From assembly GCA_046760785.1 (NCBI GenBank), contig JBHIET010000047.1, forward strand, positions 1-25,793: DNA of 25,793 nucleotides, written 5' to 3'. The notes under the pieces were generated by a model. The model ran no database searches, was not told the origin of the DNA, and was given only the letters and a program-made list of their open reading frames with translations. A program made the position numbers and the translations under genes. This document shows positions 15,117 to 22,714 of the stretch, in pieces. The first letter of the stretch is position 1, and every line of letters starts with the position of its first letter. The stretch comes from JBHIET01 sp046760785. Its GTDB lineage: Bacteria; Chloroflexota; Anaerolineae; B4-G1.

Positions 15117-15794
15117 ATGAGTGAGCGACGAGAGGAATTGCCGGTGATATCGAAAGAGCCGCCAGTGCTGGATGACGACCTGCGCCGTCGCTTGCTGGAG
15201 GCGTTACTGACCCCGCCGCAACCACGGAAGATGACCTATGAAGAGTTCCTGACCTGGGCTGACGAAGACACTCTGGCCGAGTGGGTGGACGGGGAGGTAG
15301 TGATGATGACGCCGGCTTCGAGACGACACCAGAACATTGCCGATTTCCTGACGATGGCAATACGCGCTTTTGTCGAACAACGCGACCTGGGGATTGTCTT
15401 GAGCGCACCCTTTCAAATGAAGTTGGAGCATGGGCGAGAGCCGGATGTACTCTTTGTAGCCAGGGAACACCTGGAGCGGCTGAGGGAGACCCATCTGGAA
15501 GGCCCGGCCGACCTGGTGGTCGAGATTCTCTCGCCGGAGAGCGCAGGGCGTGACCGGGGGAAGAAATTCTACGAGTACGAAGCGGCTGGCATTCCAGAAT
15601 ATTGGCTGATTGACCCGCTGCGGGAAGAGGTGGAGTTCTATCAGTTGGACGCCCAGGGGCGATATCGCCTGACCTTGCCGGATGCAGAGGGAGTGTACTG
15701 CTCGAAAGTACTGCCCGATTTTCGGTTGCCCGTAGCCTGGCTGTGGCGACCACCACGTGTACTCGACGCCCTGCGAGAATTGGGCCTCGTTTAG
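15117..15794 (+). CDS. Uma2-family PD-(D/E)XK endonuclease-like protein
   Basis: A 225-residue Uma2 (DUF820) protein. After a variable N-terminus comes MTYEEFLTWADEDTLAEWVDGEVVMMTPAS, the family opening with its conserved Glu. The nuclease-fold motifs are GREPDVLFV (Asp), ADLVVEILSPES (Glu) and RDRGKKFYEYEAAGIPEYWLIDP (Lys and the family hallmark). The family is often multi-copy in Chloroflexota and Cyanobacteria; a nuclease function is predicted from fold and the biological role is not known. ATG 15117 has GGAGGT with good spacing. The gene stands alone with its own promoter and converges on the AI-2E gene. Confidence 0.9.
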   Translation: MSERREELPVISKEPPVLDDDLRRRLLEALLTPPQPRKMTYEEFLTWADEDTLAEWVDGEVVMMTPASRRHQNIADFLTMAIRAFVEQRDLGIVLSAPFQMKLEHGREPDVLFVAREHLERLRETHLEGPADLVVEILSPESAGRDRGKKFYEYEAAGIPEYWLIDPLREEVEFYQLDAQGRYRLTLPDAEGVYCSKVLPDFRLPVAWLWRPPRVLDALRELGLV

Positions 15795-15827
15795 GCTTGC
15801 ACGATACTGCGCCGCTCCCCTCTCTGC

Positions 15828-17000
15828 TCAAACCACAGGTCGCGCCGCTGGCTTCTCGTCAGTAGCACCCTGGGCCTCCGGCTCAAGCGGCCACGGAGGC
15901 AAATCCAGCAGCTTGCAGTGCACGTAGTGAGCCAGGACGCCGGCAGAGGCGATGGTGGGTGCGGCCAGCAGCATGCCCAGCACACCGGCCAGCAAGCCCC
16001 CTCCGATGATGCCAATGATGACCACTATCGGATGCAATTGCACGCGCCGCCCCACGATACGTGGGATGAAGAAGTTGAGATCCACCTGCTGCAACACCAG
16101 GTGGATACCCAGCACCAGCACAGCCACCCAGAAGTTGGGGATGGGAATCCACACCGAACCCTGAAACAGCGCCAGCGGTATGGCGATGGCCAGCCAGATG
16201 CCGTGACCCACGCTGGGCAGGAATTCGAGGAAAAAGGCCAGCAGCCCCAGGATCAGCGCGTTCTTCATCCCTACGATGGCCATCAGCAGGCCGACCGTCA
16301 GCCCCATCGTCAGAGCCAGCAGCAGTTGACCACGGAAAAAGGCCCGCCAAAGGGTACCGAGCTCCTCCCGCAGCCGTTCGAAGTCGTAGCGCAGGTGGGG
16401 TGGCACCCATTGGGCCAGCCAGCGGCCCATCTTCGGGCCATCCTTGGTGAGGTAAAAGGAAACGATGCCGACGAAGATGACTTCCACAACAGTGCTCACG
16501 ACGCCAGCCAACAGCACCACCGTCTGCGTCGCAAGCGGCCGGACCAGATCGGTCAACGCGGAGATCAACTCGTCGTAGACCGAGGCCAGGTCGAAGCTTA
16601 GGTCGCCGATTCGCAATGGTTGGGAGAGAAACTCCTCGATGCTAGCGCCGATGCGCCTAAAATCGAGCTGGAAAGAGAGGGCTTGCCTCACCAGAAGTGG
16701 TGCCAGCAAGCTAACCGCCAGCGCGATCAGCCCGAAGAACAGCAGGTAGATGGCAGCGGTGAGCACGCCGCGCGGGATGCGCGTGTGTGCGTTAACAAAG
16801 TTGACCATCGGCGTGAGCACGTAGGCGATGAGGCCGGCGATGACCAACGGCGTGATGACCCGCTGGAAACGCAGTACAATAGCACCCACAACCACCACGC
16901 CGAACACGACGACCACGACCTTGACGGTCATACTCCAGGGAGGGGAGATTGGCGTCCTGCTCATTGTGTCCCCTTCCGCTCGGTCGGGCAATCGGTTCAT
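15828..17000 (-). CDS. AI-2E family membrane transporter
   Basis: A 390-residue permease of the AI-2E/PerM family with about eight membrane helices. After two helices (VKVVVVVFGVVVVGAIVL and ITPLVIAGLIAYVLTPMV) comes an amphipathic region (about 110-170). The family core follows: VIFVGIVSFYLTKDGPKM, LALTMGLTVGLLMAIVGMKNALILGLLAFFLEFLPSVG and a terminal LHPIVVIIGIIGGGLLAGVLGMLLAAP. Family members export autoinducer-2 or act in sodium/proton exchange; the substrate here is unknown. ATG 17000 is chosen for its strong GGAGGTG site; ATG 16964 is an alternative. The open frame continues upstream to 17336, but that part is repeat DNA. Confidence 0.9.
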   Translation of the reverse strand: MNRLPDRAEGDTMSRTPISPPWSMTVKVVVVVFGVVVVGAIVLRFQRVITPLVIAGLIAYVLTPMVNFVNAHTRIPRGVLTAAIYLLFFGLIALAVSLLAPLLVRQALSFQLDFRRIGASIEEFLSQPLRIGDLSFDLASVYDELISALTDLVRPLATQTVVLLAGVVSTVVEVIFVGIVSFYLTKDGPKMGRWLAQWVPPHLRYDFERLREELGTLWRAFFRGQLLLALTMGLTVGLLMAIVGMKNALILGLLAFFLEFLPSVGHGIWLAIAIPLALFQGSVWIPIPNFWVAVLVLGIHLVLQQVDLNFFIPRIVGRRVQLHPIVVIIGIIGGGLLAGVLGMLLAAPTIASAGVLAHYVHCKLLDLPPWPLEPEAQGATDEKPAARPVV

Positions 17001-17020
17001 CCGTTCACCTCCATCAGCAG

Positions 17021-17049
17021 ATTCTACCCCGCACCACTCCCTAGCGCAA
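17021..17049 (-). promoter_or_regulatory. Sigma-70-like promoter for the AI-2E transporter
   Basis: TTGCGC (17049-17044), 17 bases, TAGAAT (17026-17021) on the minus strand. The predicted start is near 17014, so the leader is only about 14 bases and barely includes the ribosome site. Confidence 0.5.
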
Positions 17050-17341
17050 GTTGATTGGCGGACACGTCCGTAGGTAGTGCCCCTGTTAGAGTGTTGTTGT
17101 GCGCGAGCTCGCCCGGACGTGAACCTCCGGGTTGACGAGCAAAGCCCCTTCGACCCTTCGACCAGGCTCAGGACAGGCAAGCTCAGGGCACTGTCTGCAG
17201 GCTGAAATCCAGCCCTCTTCGGGAGCTTGGCTCGCTTAGCCGGAGAGGGACTACCCGTCCGTAGCAATACACGAAAGTCTGCATCCGAGGATACAGACTC
17301 TCCTACAACCCAACTGTCAGTTGGAGCCTCCTGCACACTGG
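17050..17341. other. Repeat-rich intergenic region between thiS-like gene and AI-2E gene
   Basis: About 290 bases without a credible gene. It contains dispersed repeat copy B (17154-17178, with a partial second GCTCAGG at 17181-17187), a GGCTG-AAAT-CCAGCC hairpin near 17200-17214, GGCT-CGCTT-AGCC near 17227-17239, and a perfect CCAACTG-T-CAGTTGG palindrome (17310-17324) just past the ThiS-like stop codon. That last one could act in 3' end formation for the Hdr-ThiS transcript, though no T-run is present. Confidence 0.6.
17154..17178. repeat. Dispersed CCCTTCGAC..GCTCAGG repeat, copy B
   Basis: CCCTTCGACCAGGCTCAGG followed by ACAGGC. It differs from copy C at 17956-17980 at only three of 25 positions. 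Confidence 0.8.
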
Positions 17342-17626
17342 CTACCCTCCGGCCATCATCACCATAAGCATCACGTCGTCGCCGTCTTGCAGAGGTGTGT
17401 CAAGCCGGTCATGGGTCACCCATTCCTTTCCATTGAGCAGCACCTGGATTACCGGGTCCAGCTTGCCCTCCCTATCGTATAGCGCCTGCCTGGCTTTCCG
17501 GCCATACTGTGCAACCAGATGTTTGATCAGGTCGTTGACCGTTTCCCCGGTAAACTCCACCTCCAATTCCTTGTGGCCTATCGCCTCGGGCATCACCGGC
17601 AGGAAGAGCTTCAGATTTACCTTCAT
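17342..17626 (-). CDS. ThiS/MoaD-like ubiquitin-fold sulfur carrier
   Basis: A 94-residue beta-grasp protein. It opens MKVNLKLFLPVMP, has LEVEFTGETVNDLIKHLVAQYG (the helix after strand 2), then VIQVLLNGKEWVTHDRLDTPLQDGDDVMLM, and ends exactly in AGG. The terminal Gly-Gly is what E1-like enzymes adenylate and convert to a thiocarboxylate in ThiS and MoaD. ATG 17626 overlaps the TGA of the HdrC-like gene (ATGA), so translation is coupled. No E1-like ThiF/MoeB, thiamine or molybdopterin gene lies in the window, and relatives of this kind accompany tungsten aldehyde oxidoreductase genes (known association). Here it ends an Hdr-type operon. Fold firm, partner unknown. Confidence 0.85.
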   Translation of the reverse strand: MKVNLKLFLPVMPEAIGHKELEVEFTGETVNDLIKHLVAQYGRKARQALYDREGKLDPVIQVLLNGKEWVTHDRLDTPLQDGDDVMLMVMMAGG

Positions 17627-18168
17627 CGGCTTCCCCTTGTCTGTGTCCGCTGCACTTGCCTGCTCCCTGGGACCAGTGCTTTCACCTTCTCCCCAAAGCG
17701 GCGCTGCCGACACCTGGGACAGAGCGTCAGGAGCTCCTCAGCAGCTTCCCCCAGCGTCTGCCTCAGGTACTCCACGGTGTGGTGAGGCCAGAGATATGCG
17801 CCGCAGTCGCGGCAGAAAGAACCGTGTTCCGTGTCCCCTGCCTCAATGGCCAGTCGCCGAGCTGCTTCGACGAAATCGCGAAAACGCACACCTGCCGGGC
17901 ACAAGTCGGTGCACAGATCACAGGTCAGGCAGAACCAAAGCCGGCTTGTGGTGAGCCCTTCGACCCCGCTCAGGGCAGGCACGGTCGAACCGCCATCCTC
18001 CAGCATCCTGGAGTCCAGCAACACCTTCTCGATGATTCCTCGCGGCGAGACCTCATACGAGAAGTCGTCGAAAATCTCCCCCATCGGGCAGGCCGCAACA
18101 CACTTGCCGCACTCCACGCAAAAGAAGAGCCCATATTGGCCTGTGAGTTGCTCTATAGCATGTGACAT
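17623..18168 (-). CDS. HdrC-like ferredoxin with a zinc-ribbon-like C-terminus and an in-frame repeat insertion
   Basis: A 181-residue iron-sulfur protein. Two [4Fe-4S] motifs, CVECGKCVAACP (Cys17, 20, 23, 27) and CLTCDLCTDLCP (Cys80, 83, 86, 90), give the HdrC/GlpC two-cluster arrangement. The C-terminal part adds CRDC (119, 122) and CPRC (150, 153), a four-cysteine pair pattern like a zinc ribbon and absent from ordinary HdrC. Residues about 62-74 (TVPALSGVEGLTT) come from a dispersed repeat inserted in frame just before the second cluster. There is no CCG domain, so HdrB function is missing. It lies 106 bases after mvhD and overlaps the ThiS-like gene by four bases. Likely electron carrier between HdrA and an unknown acceptor (inference). 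The ATG 18168 start has no clear ribosome site. Confidence 0.8.
   Translation of the reverse strand: MSHAIEQLTGQYGLFFCVECGKCVAACPMGEIFDDFSYEVSPRGIIEKVLLDSRMLEDGGSTVPALSGVEGLTTSRLWFCLTCDLCTDLCPAGVRFRDFVEAARRLAIEAGDTEHGSFCRDCGAYLWPHHTVEYLRQTLGEAAEELLTLCPRCRQRRFGEKVKALVPGSRQVQRTQTRGSR
17956..17980. repeat. Dispersed CCCTTCGAC..GCTCAGG repeat, copy C (inside a gene)
   Basis: CCCTTCGACCCCGCTCAGG followed by GCAGGC lies within the HdrC-like coding sequence without breaking the frame. TTCGACC (17960-17966) and GGTCGAA (17983-17989) form inverted ends. Confidence 0.8.
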
Positions 18169-18292
18169 CTGACTGACTTCTGACTACTGAAACCGTGGCA
18201 CCCCGACAGACTTCCCAGCCCCCAGTACTAGTCGCCGGTGAAGAGTCCGCTTCTCTTCCGCCACAGCTCATTGTTCACTGTTCACTGACAGA
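18166..18292. repeat. Short tandem repeats flanking the mvhD-HdrC spacer
   Basis: At one end TGACATCTGACTGACTTCTG (from 18164) is made of CTGAC-type units of about 7 bp and includes the HdrC-like start codon. At the other, CATTGTTCACTGTTCACTGA (18270-18289) is a run of heptamers that supplies the last codons and stop of mvhD. The DNA between has no gene. Confidence 0.6.
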
Positions 18293-18697
18293 CGGCCCTA
18301 ACCCTCTCACCCGCTCTACAAACTCCGTCACCAACCTCTGGAACTTGTTCCCCTCCGACGCTGAGACCCAATCCACGAGCAGCCTGTCGGAGTTGACGCC
18401 CACGTAATCCAACATGGCCTTCAATAAGGCAAACCTCTTCGCGGCCCGATGGTTCCCACTGATGTAGTGGCAATCCCCGATGTGACAGCCCAGTACCATC
18501 ACGCCATCAATCCCTTCCAACAATGCCTTGATGACCCACTCCGGTGCCACCCGCGCCGAGCACATCACCCGAATGACGTGGAAGTCTGGAAGCATCTGCA
18601 GGCGGGAGACGCCGGCCAGGTCAGCCCCCGCGTAAGAGCACCAGTTGCAGCAGAAAGCGATGATACGGGGCTGGAAGTCTCGCTCGTCCATAATCAT
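18275..18697 (-). CDS. mvhD: MvhD-type [2Fe-2S] electron-transfer subunit
   Basis: A 140-residue stand-alone MvhD (FlpD) protein. Cysteines at 16, 17 and 20 (FCCNWCSYAGADLAG), CSARV near 46 and VLGCHIGDCHYISGN near 70-84 hold the [2Fe-2S] cluster. The domain normally links HdrA to a hydrogenase or formate dehydrogenase in bifurcating complexes and is fused to HdrA in some bacteria, as in QmoB. ATG 18697 directly abuts the TAG of the upstream hdrA gene (TAGATG), so the pair is translationally coupled. The last residues (VSEQ) fall in a tandem repeat. No hydrogenase or formate dehydrogenase gene is in the window. Confidence 0.93.
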   Translation of the reverse strand: MIMDERDFQPRIIAFCCNWCSYAGADLAGVSRLQMLPDFHVIRVMCSARVAPEWVIKALLEGIDGVMVLGCHIGDCHYISGNHRAAKRFALLKAMLDYVGVNSDRLLVDWVSASEGNKFQRLVTEFVERVRGLGPSVSEQ

Positions 18698-20383
18698 CTA
18701 CTCACTCGCACAAACCTCAATCATACGAAGTACTTGCTGATCGGTGAAGCCTCGCTGCTGCATCGCCCCGCTGGGGCAGGCAGCCACACAGCTACCACAC
18801 CCCTTGCACTGCACCACGTTGACGCGGGCTACCGTGCGGCCGTCCTCCTGTGCCTGCAGCTCAATGGCACTGAAGGGACAAGTGACGACACAGATACCGC
18901 AGCCCGTGCAGAGGGCCGGGTCGGAGAAGGCGGTGATCGCCTCGGCGGTGACCACCCCCGCCCGCATCGGAATGGCCGCCTTGGAAGAAGCCGCGTAGGC
19001 CTGGGCGATGCTCTCGGAGACGTCGGCCGGCCAGCGGGCCGTGCCGCAGACGTAGACCCCGTCGGTGGCGAACTCCACTGGGCGCAGCTTGACGTGCGCT
19101 TCCAGGAAGAAGCCCGACTCCCCCAACGGCACCTTCAACAAGCGGGAGATCGTCTCATTGTCCGGGCCGGGGATCAGAGGTGTGGTCAGTACCACCAGGT
19201 CAACCGGCAAGCGCAACTCCCGGCCCCGCAGCGCGTCCCAGACCACCACCTCCTCGGCGCACCCGTCGCCGACCACCTGCGGGAGACGTTCCAGTTCGTA
19301 GCGCAGAAAGCGAACACCGGCCTCCATCGCCCGGCGGTAGTACCGCTCGAACTCCACGCCATAGGTCAGCAAATCCCGATGCAGCACGTAGACGCGGGCC
19401 TCTGGGTTCTGCCGCTTCAACTGGGTGGCGTTCTTGATCGAGGTCATGCAACAGACGCGCGAGCAATAGGGCCGTTCGGGGATGCGAGAGCCGACGCAGT
19501 TGATAAACACCGCCCTCTCAATCTCCGGCGGTTCCGCCTTCAGGCGATCCTCCAGCTCCAGTTGCGTGAGCACGTTGGAGAACTGACTGTAGCCATAGAG
19601 GCCGACTGGCTGCAACACATCGGCACCGGTCGCCACGATCACCGTCCCCACGTTGAATTTGCACTCCCCATCCCCTGTGGCGACGGTGACCTGAAAATTA
19701 CCCACATAGCCGCCGACCTCCTTGACCGTGGCTGGCTTATGCAGGGTTATTCGCTCATGCCCCTTCACCTCCTGGATGACCGACTCGATGAACCCGGTCG
19801 CCTCCTCGTCGGTAGGGCACAGCCGGCTAATCTGTAGCAGCCGCCCGCCGAGTTGCAGTTCTTTCTCCACCAGATGTACCTGGAAGCCCTGGCGGGCCAG
19901 GTTCAGCGCCGCCGTCATCCCGGCGATGCCACCGCCGATGACCAAGGCAGCGGGAATCACCTCGCTCTCCGCCTCCTCCTGCGGCTCCAACAGGCAGGCC
20001 TTGGCTACCCCCATCTTGACCAGCCGCTGGGCCTTCTCCGTGGCCGCCTCCGCCGCCCGGCTGTGGATCCACGAACAGTGCTCGCGGATATTAACGAATT
20101 CAATGAGATAGCGATTCAGTCCCGCCTCCTCACAGGCGTTCTTGAACAACGGCTCGTGGGTCCTGGGGGTACAGGAGGCGACGACTACCCGGTTGAGATG
20201 GTGCTCGCGGATGCTCTGCTTGAGGGACGACAGCCCCTCCTCGGAGCAACTGTACAGATTGTCCTCAGCGTGGGCCACGTGGGGCAGTGTGCGGGCGTAT
20301 TCCATCACCGCGGGCACGTTCACGACGCCGCCGATGTTGGTGCCGCAATGACAGACGAACACGCCGACTCGAATTCCCTCCAC
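18698..20383 (-). CDS. hdrA: HdrA-like flavin/iron-sulfur electron-transfer protein (long form)
   Basis: A 561-residue HdrA. The N-terminal domain (about 1-130) has GVFVCHCGTNIGG and VVASCTPRTHEPLF, typical of full HdrA. The FAD domain starts VIGGGIAGMTAALNLARQG (about 148-168), with EKELQLGGRL after strand 2. INCVGSR and YCSRVCCMTSIKNA follow. The C-terminus has two [4Fe-4S] motifs, CTGCGICVVTCP (about 492) and CKGCGSCVAACPSGAM (about 526). GTG 20383 is used, with AGGAGG four bases upstream. HdrA carries the bifurcating flavin in heterodisulfide reductase complexes. Together with the adjacent mvhD it resembles a split QmoB. It is followed by HdrC-like and ThiS-like genes and preceded, after a CPBP gene, by a second HdrA. 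Confidence 0.93.
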   Translation of the reverse strand: MEGIRVGVFVCHCGTNIGGVVNVPAVMEYARTLPHVAHAEDNLYSCSEEGLSSLKQSIREHHLNRVVVASCTPRTHEPLFKNACEEAGLNRYLIEFVNIREHCSWIHSRAAEAATEKAQRLVKMGVAKACLLEPQEEAESEVIPAALVIGGGIAGMTAALNLARQGFQVHLVEKELQLGGRLLQISRLCPTDEEATGFIESVIQEVKGHERITLHKPATVKEVGGYVGNFQVTVATGDGECKFNVGTVIVATGADVLQPVGLYGYSQFSNVLTQLELEDRLKAEPPEIERAVFINCVGSRIPERPYCSRVCCMTSIKNATQLKRQNPEARVYVLHRDLLTYGVEFERYYRRAMEAGVRFLRYELERLPQVVGDGCAEEVVVWDALRGRELRLPVDLVVLTTPLIPGPDNETISRLLKVPLGESGFFLEAHVKLRPVEFATDGVYVCGTARWPADVSESIAQAYAASSKAAIPMRAGVVTAEAITAFSDPALCTGCGICVVTCPFSAIELQAQEDGRTVARVNVVQCKGCGSCVAACPSGAMQQRGFTDQQVLRMIEVCASE

Positions 20384-20397
20384 GCTTCCTCCTCACC

Positions 20398-20462
20398 GAT
20401 CAAAGATCAGACAAGATTGGGCGAGACTCCACGGTCGTCAAAGACGTCAAAGGATCAAAGGA
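20398..20462. repeat. Short tandem repeats between hdrA and the CPBP gene
   Basis: GATCAAAGATCAGACAAG near 20399 and CGTCAAAGACGTCAAAGG (20438-20455) followed by ATCAAAGG are direct repeats of RTCAAAGR units with an 8-9 base period. They occupy the 71-base spacer and reach the CPBP stop codon. Confidence 0.65.
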
Positions 20463-21342
20463 ATGAAGTTATGGAACCCAGATTGTTCAGTGCGTTTATA
20501 CCTGAATGGACCATTATCCCAGGAATCAGATTGCGCGTCCTTTCCCAAAGGACTCCGAAAACAAGGCCGGTGAAACCCTGGATGAAAAAGGCTCTACAGA
20601 AGGCTTCGGGCAACGTTGTGTCGGGATACCATCGCATGATGTTGTCAACGTGTATAAGGCCGAACAGGAAGGCCGTAAGCAGCAAGCCGGACAATCTCGA
20701 TTGTAGCACCTTCGAGAGCCGGGTTTGCACAAAGGCCCTGAAGAAAAACTCCTCGGGCAATCCAGCCAGAGCAACGTCGCGGATGAATAGAACGAAGAAT
20801 CCAGGTACTGCCTGAGCAAGACCGAGCTGACGGCCAAGAAGCAACCTTGCTGTATCACTGATAAAGAATGTGCTCGGAATTGCCATACAGGTCAGGATGA
20901 TAGCAGCGACTTTGAGGTTTTGCTTCCAGTTGCACAGTGACAGTCCCATGGACAAAAGGGAGTTTTTTCGTAACCTCAGAAAAACGAATGGTAGAATGAA
21001 AAAGAACAACTGGTTCCTTAGTATGGAGGAAACAGACCATGCCCGCCCAAATTCGAATTGGGGAAAACGAACAAACTTAGAGATGAGGTAAACGAGACAT
21101 CCAAACACAAGTTCTAATCCTGGTCTTCTAATTTGAATATCCTCTATCTGGACCCTTTCAGTGAGGCCAATGATGAGCCAAACTAACAGGAGAATTCCCA
21201 GGCTCAGTCCAACGTAAACTAAGGCTTGCGATGGATCTGACAACAATGCCAATACAACCGCAAAGACATACACTGCACCGAATAAGAGTATCGCAGGTGA
21301 TTTCACATCTTCCTTTCTAAAAAGAGCGCTTTGATGAGACAT
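20455..21342 (-). CDS. CPBP (CAAX/abortive-infection) family intramembrane protein
   Basis: A 295-residue polytopic membrane protein. The C-terminal CPBP domain has motif 1 LPEEFFFRAFVQTRL (paired Glu and Arg), motif 2 FLFGLIHVDNIMR (His) and motif 3 MVHSGINALNN (His), the proposed metalloprotease residues of the Rce1-like family. About six hydrophobic segments precede and surround them. ATG 21342 is chosen because AGGAGG lies six bases upstream; the open frame continues to 21507 through the end of the other hdrA gene. The region is AT-richer than its neighbours (for example 24 G+C of 60 at 20941-21000). It splits the two hdrA genes and looks like a later insertion into the operon. Confidence 0.88.
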   Translation of the reverse strand: MSHQSALFRKEDVKSPAILLFGAVYVFAVVLALLSDPSQALVYVGLSLGILLLVWLIIGLTERVQIEDIQIRRPGLELVFGCLVYLISKFVRFPQFEFGRAWSVSSILRNQLFFFILPFVFLRLRKNSLLSMGLSLCNWKQNLKVAAIILTCMAIPSTFFISDTARLLLGRQLGLAQAVPGFFVLFIRDVALAGLPEEFFFRAFVQTRLSKVLQSRLSGLLLTAFLFGLIHVDNIMRWYPDTTLPEAFCRAFFIQGFTGLVFGVLWERTRNLIPGIMVHSGINALNNLGSITSFL

Positions 21343-21397
21343 TAGAGTCCTCCTGTCCGCTTGAGACCTTGCAGGTTTGCGCGCCGTCTCAGTACGC

Positions 21398-22690
21398 CTA
21401 AACCAGCAACTCCGCCACCCGTGCTGCCACGCCCGAAGCCTGAACCACGGAATCGGGGATGTCTTGGGGGCTCTGGCAGTAGCCACAGGCAAAGATGCCC
21501 GGCACACTGGTATCCACCGGGCGAGATAGCCGCTCCGGGATGTGCACGAATCCGTGCTCGTCTAGCTCAATACCCAGCAATTCGGCCACCTCCTGCTGGC
21601 CGCGCCGGGGAACCAGTGCCTGGCACAACACCACCAATCCCACCTCCATCTCCCGTATCTGTCGGGCGGTCGTTTCCTCATAGCGCACGATGGGGCTGCC
21701 GGTCTCAGGATTCTCGCCGATGACGCCAGGGCGGCCTCGGACGTAGGTCACCTGGTACTCCTCTCTGGCCCGGGCGACGTACTCCTGGAACCGCTTTCCC
21801 CCCGCCCGCAGGTCGGTGTAAAAGATGTAGGACCTCAACTCCGGGTCGTGCTCGTTGGCCAGGATGGCCTCCTTGGTAGCAAACATGCAGCACACGCTGG
21901 AGCAGTAGGAGTTATAGTTCACGTCCCGCGAACCGACACACTGGATAAACGCGACCGTGGACGGGTGCTCGCCGTCGGAGGGGCGCTGCAACTCGCCGCC
22001 CGTGGGCCCCGAGGCCGAGACCAGCCGCTCGTACTGCAGGCCGGTGATGACGTTCGGGACCGTACCGAACCCGTACTCCTTCAACGCCGAAACGTCGTAG
22101 GGATCGAAGCCGGTGGCGACGACGATGGCCCCGACGTCCAACTCGATAATCTCCTCCTGCTGCTCCCAGTCTATCGCCCCTGCCTGGCAGGCCTGCTCGC
22201 AGAGGCGGCAGCGACCCTTCGTCAGGTGGAGGCAGTACTCGGCGTCAATCGTCATCTTGCGTGGCACCGCCTGGGGAAAAGGGAGATAGATGGCCTTCCG
22301 CTGGCTCAGTTCGACGTTGAACTCGTCCGGCATCCGCCGGGGGCACTTCTCCACACATTCGCCGCAGCCGGTGCACCGCTCCACGTCCACGTAGCGGGGT
22401 TTCTTGCACACGGTAACACGGAAGTTGCCCACCTGCCCCTCGACCGCGACGACCTCAGAATAGGTCAGCAGGTGGACGTTCTCGTGCCCGGCACACTCGA
22501 TCATCTTGGGCGCCAGGATGCAGATGGCACAGTCGTTGGTGGGGAAGGTCTTATCCAGTTGGGCCATCCGGCCACCGATGGAGGGCGTGCGCTCCACCAG
22601 GTAGACCTGGAAGCCCATCTGCGCCAAGTCAATCGAGGCCTGGATACCGGCGATGCCGGCGCCGATGACGAGAACTGCTTGATTCATCAT
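21398..22690 (-). CDS. hdrA: HdrA-like flavin/iron-sulfur protein (short form)
   Basis: A 430-residue HdrA that lacks the N-terminal domain of the longer paralogue and starts at the FAD fold (VLVIGAGIAGIQASIDLAQMG), with ERTPSIGGRMAQLDKTFPTNDCAICILAPKM next. Two cluster motifs are within the FAD domain: CTGCGECVEKCP (about 104) and CRLCEQACQAGAI (about 161). IQCVGSRDVNYNSYCSSVCCMFATKEA and a terminal IFACGYCQSPQDIPDSVVQASGVAA complete the family pattern. Its length and layout recall QmoA. It lies 24 bases after the HPP gene; ATG 22690 has no clear ribosome site. Together with the long HdrA it probably forms a two-flavoprotein core. Confidence 0.92.
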   Translation of the reverse strand: MMNQAVLVIGAGIAGIQASIDLAQMGFQVYLVERTPSIGGRMAQLDKTFPTNDCAICILAPKMIECAGHENVHLLTYSEVVAVEGQVGNFRVTVCKKPRYVDVERCTGCGECVEKCPRRMPDEFNVELSQRKAIYLPFPQAVPRKMTIDAEYCLHLTKGRCRLCEQACQAGAIDWEQQEEIIELDVGAIVVATGFDPYDVSALKEYGFGTVPNVITGLQYERLVSASGPTGGELQRPSDGEHPSTVAFIQCVGSRDVNYNSYCSSVCCMFATKEAILANEHDPELRSYIFYTDLRAGGKRFQEYVARAREEYQVTYVRGRPGVIGENPETGSPIVRYEETTARQIREMEVGLVVLCQALVPRRGQQEVAELLGIELDEHGFVHIPERLSRPVDTSVPGIFACGYCQSPQDIPDSVVQASGVAARVAELLV

Positions 22691-22714
22691 AAGCGAAAGC
22701 GAACGTGTAAGCGA

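Noticed and set aside
17001..17336. N-terminal extension of the AI-2E protein including PVLSLVEGS
   Set aside because: This is repeat copy B read in frame. The promoter and ribosome site place the start at 17000.
17627..17713. Longer start for the ThiS-like protein
   Set aside because: The extra residues are unlike the family, and ATG 17626 has the ATGA overlap and GGGGA upstream.
17342..22690. qmoABC operon
   Set aside because: There is no QmoC membrane subunit and no aprAB nearby, and the ThiS-like and zinc-ribbon HdrC genes do not fit.
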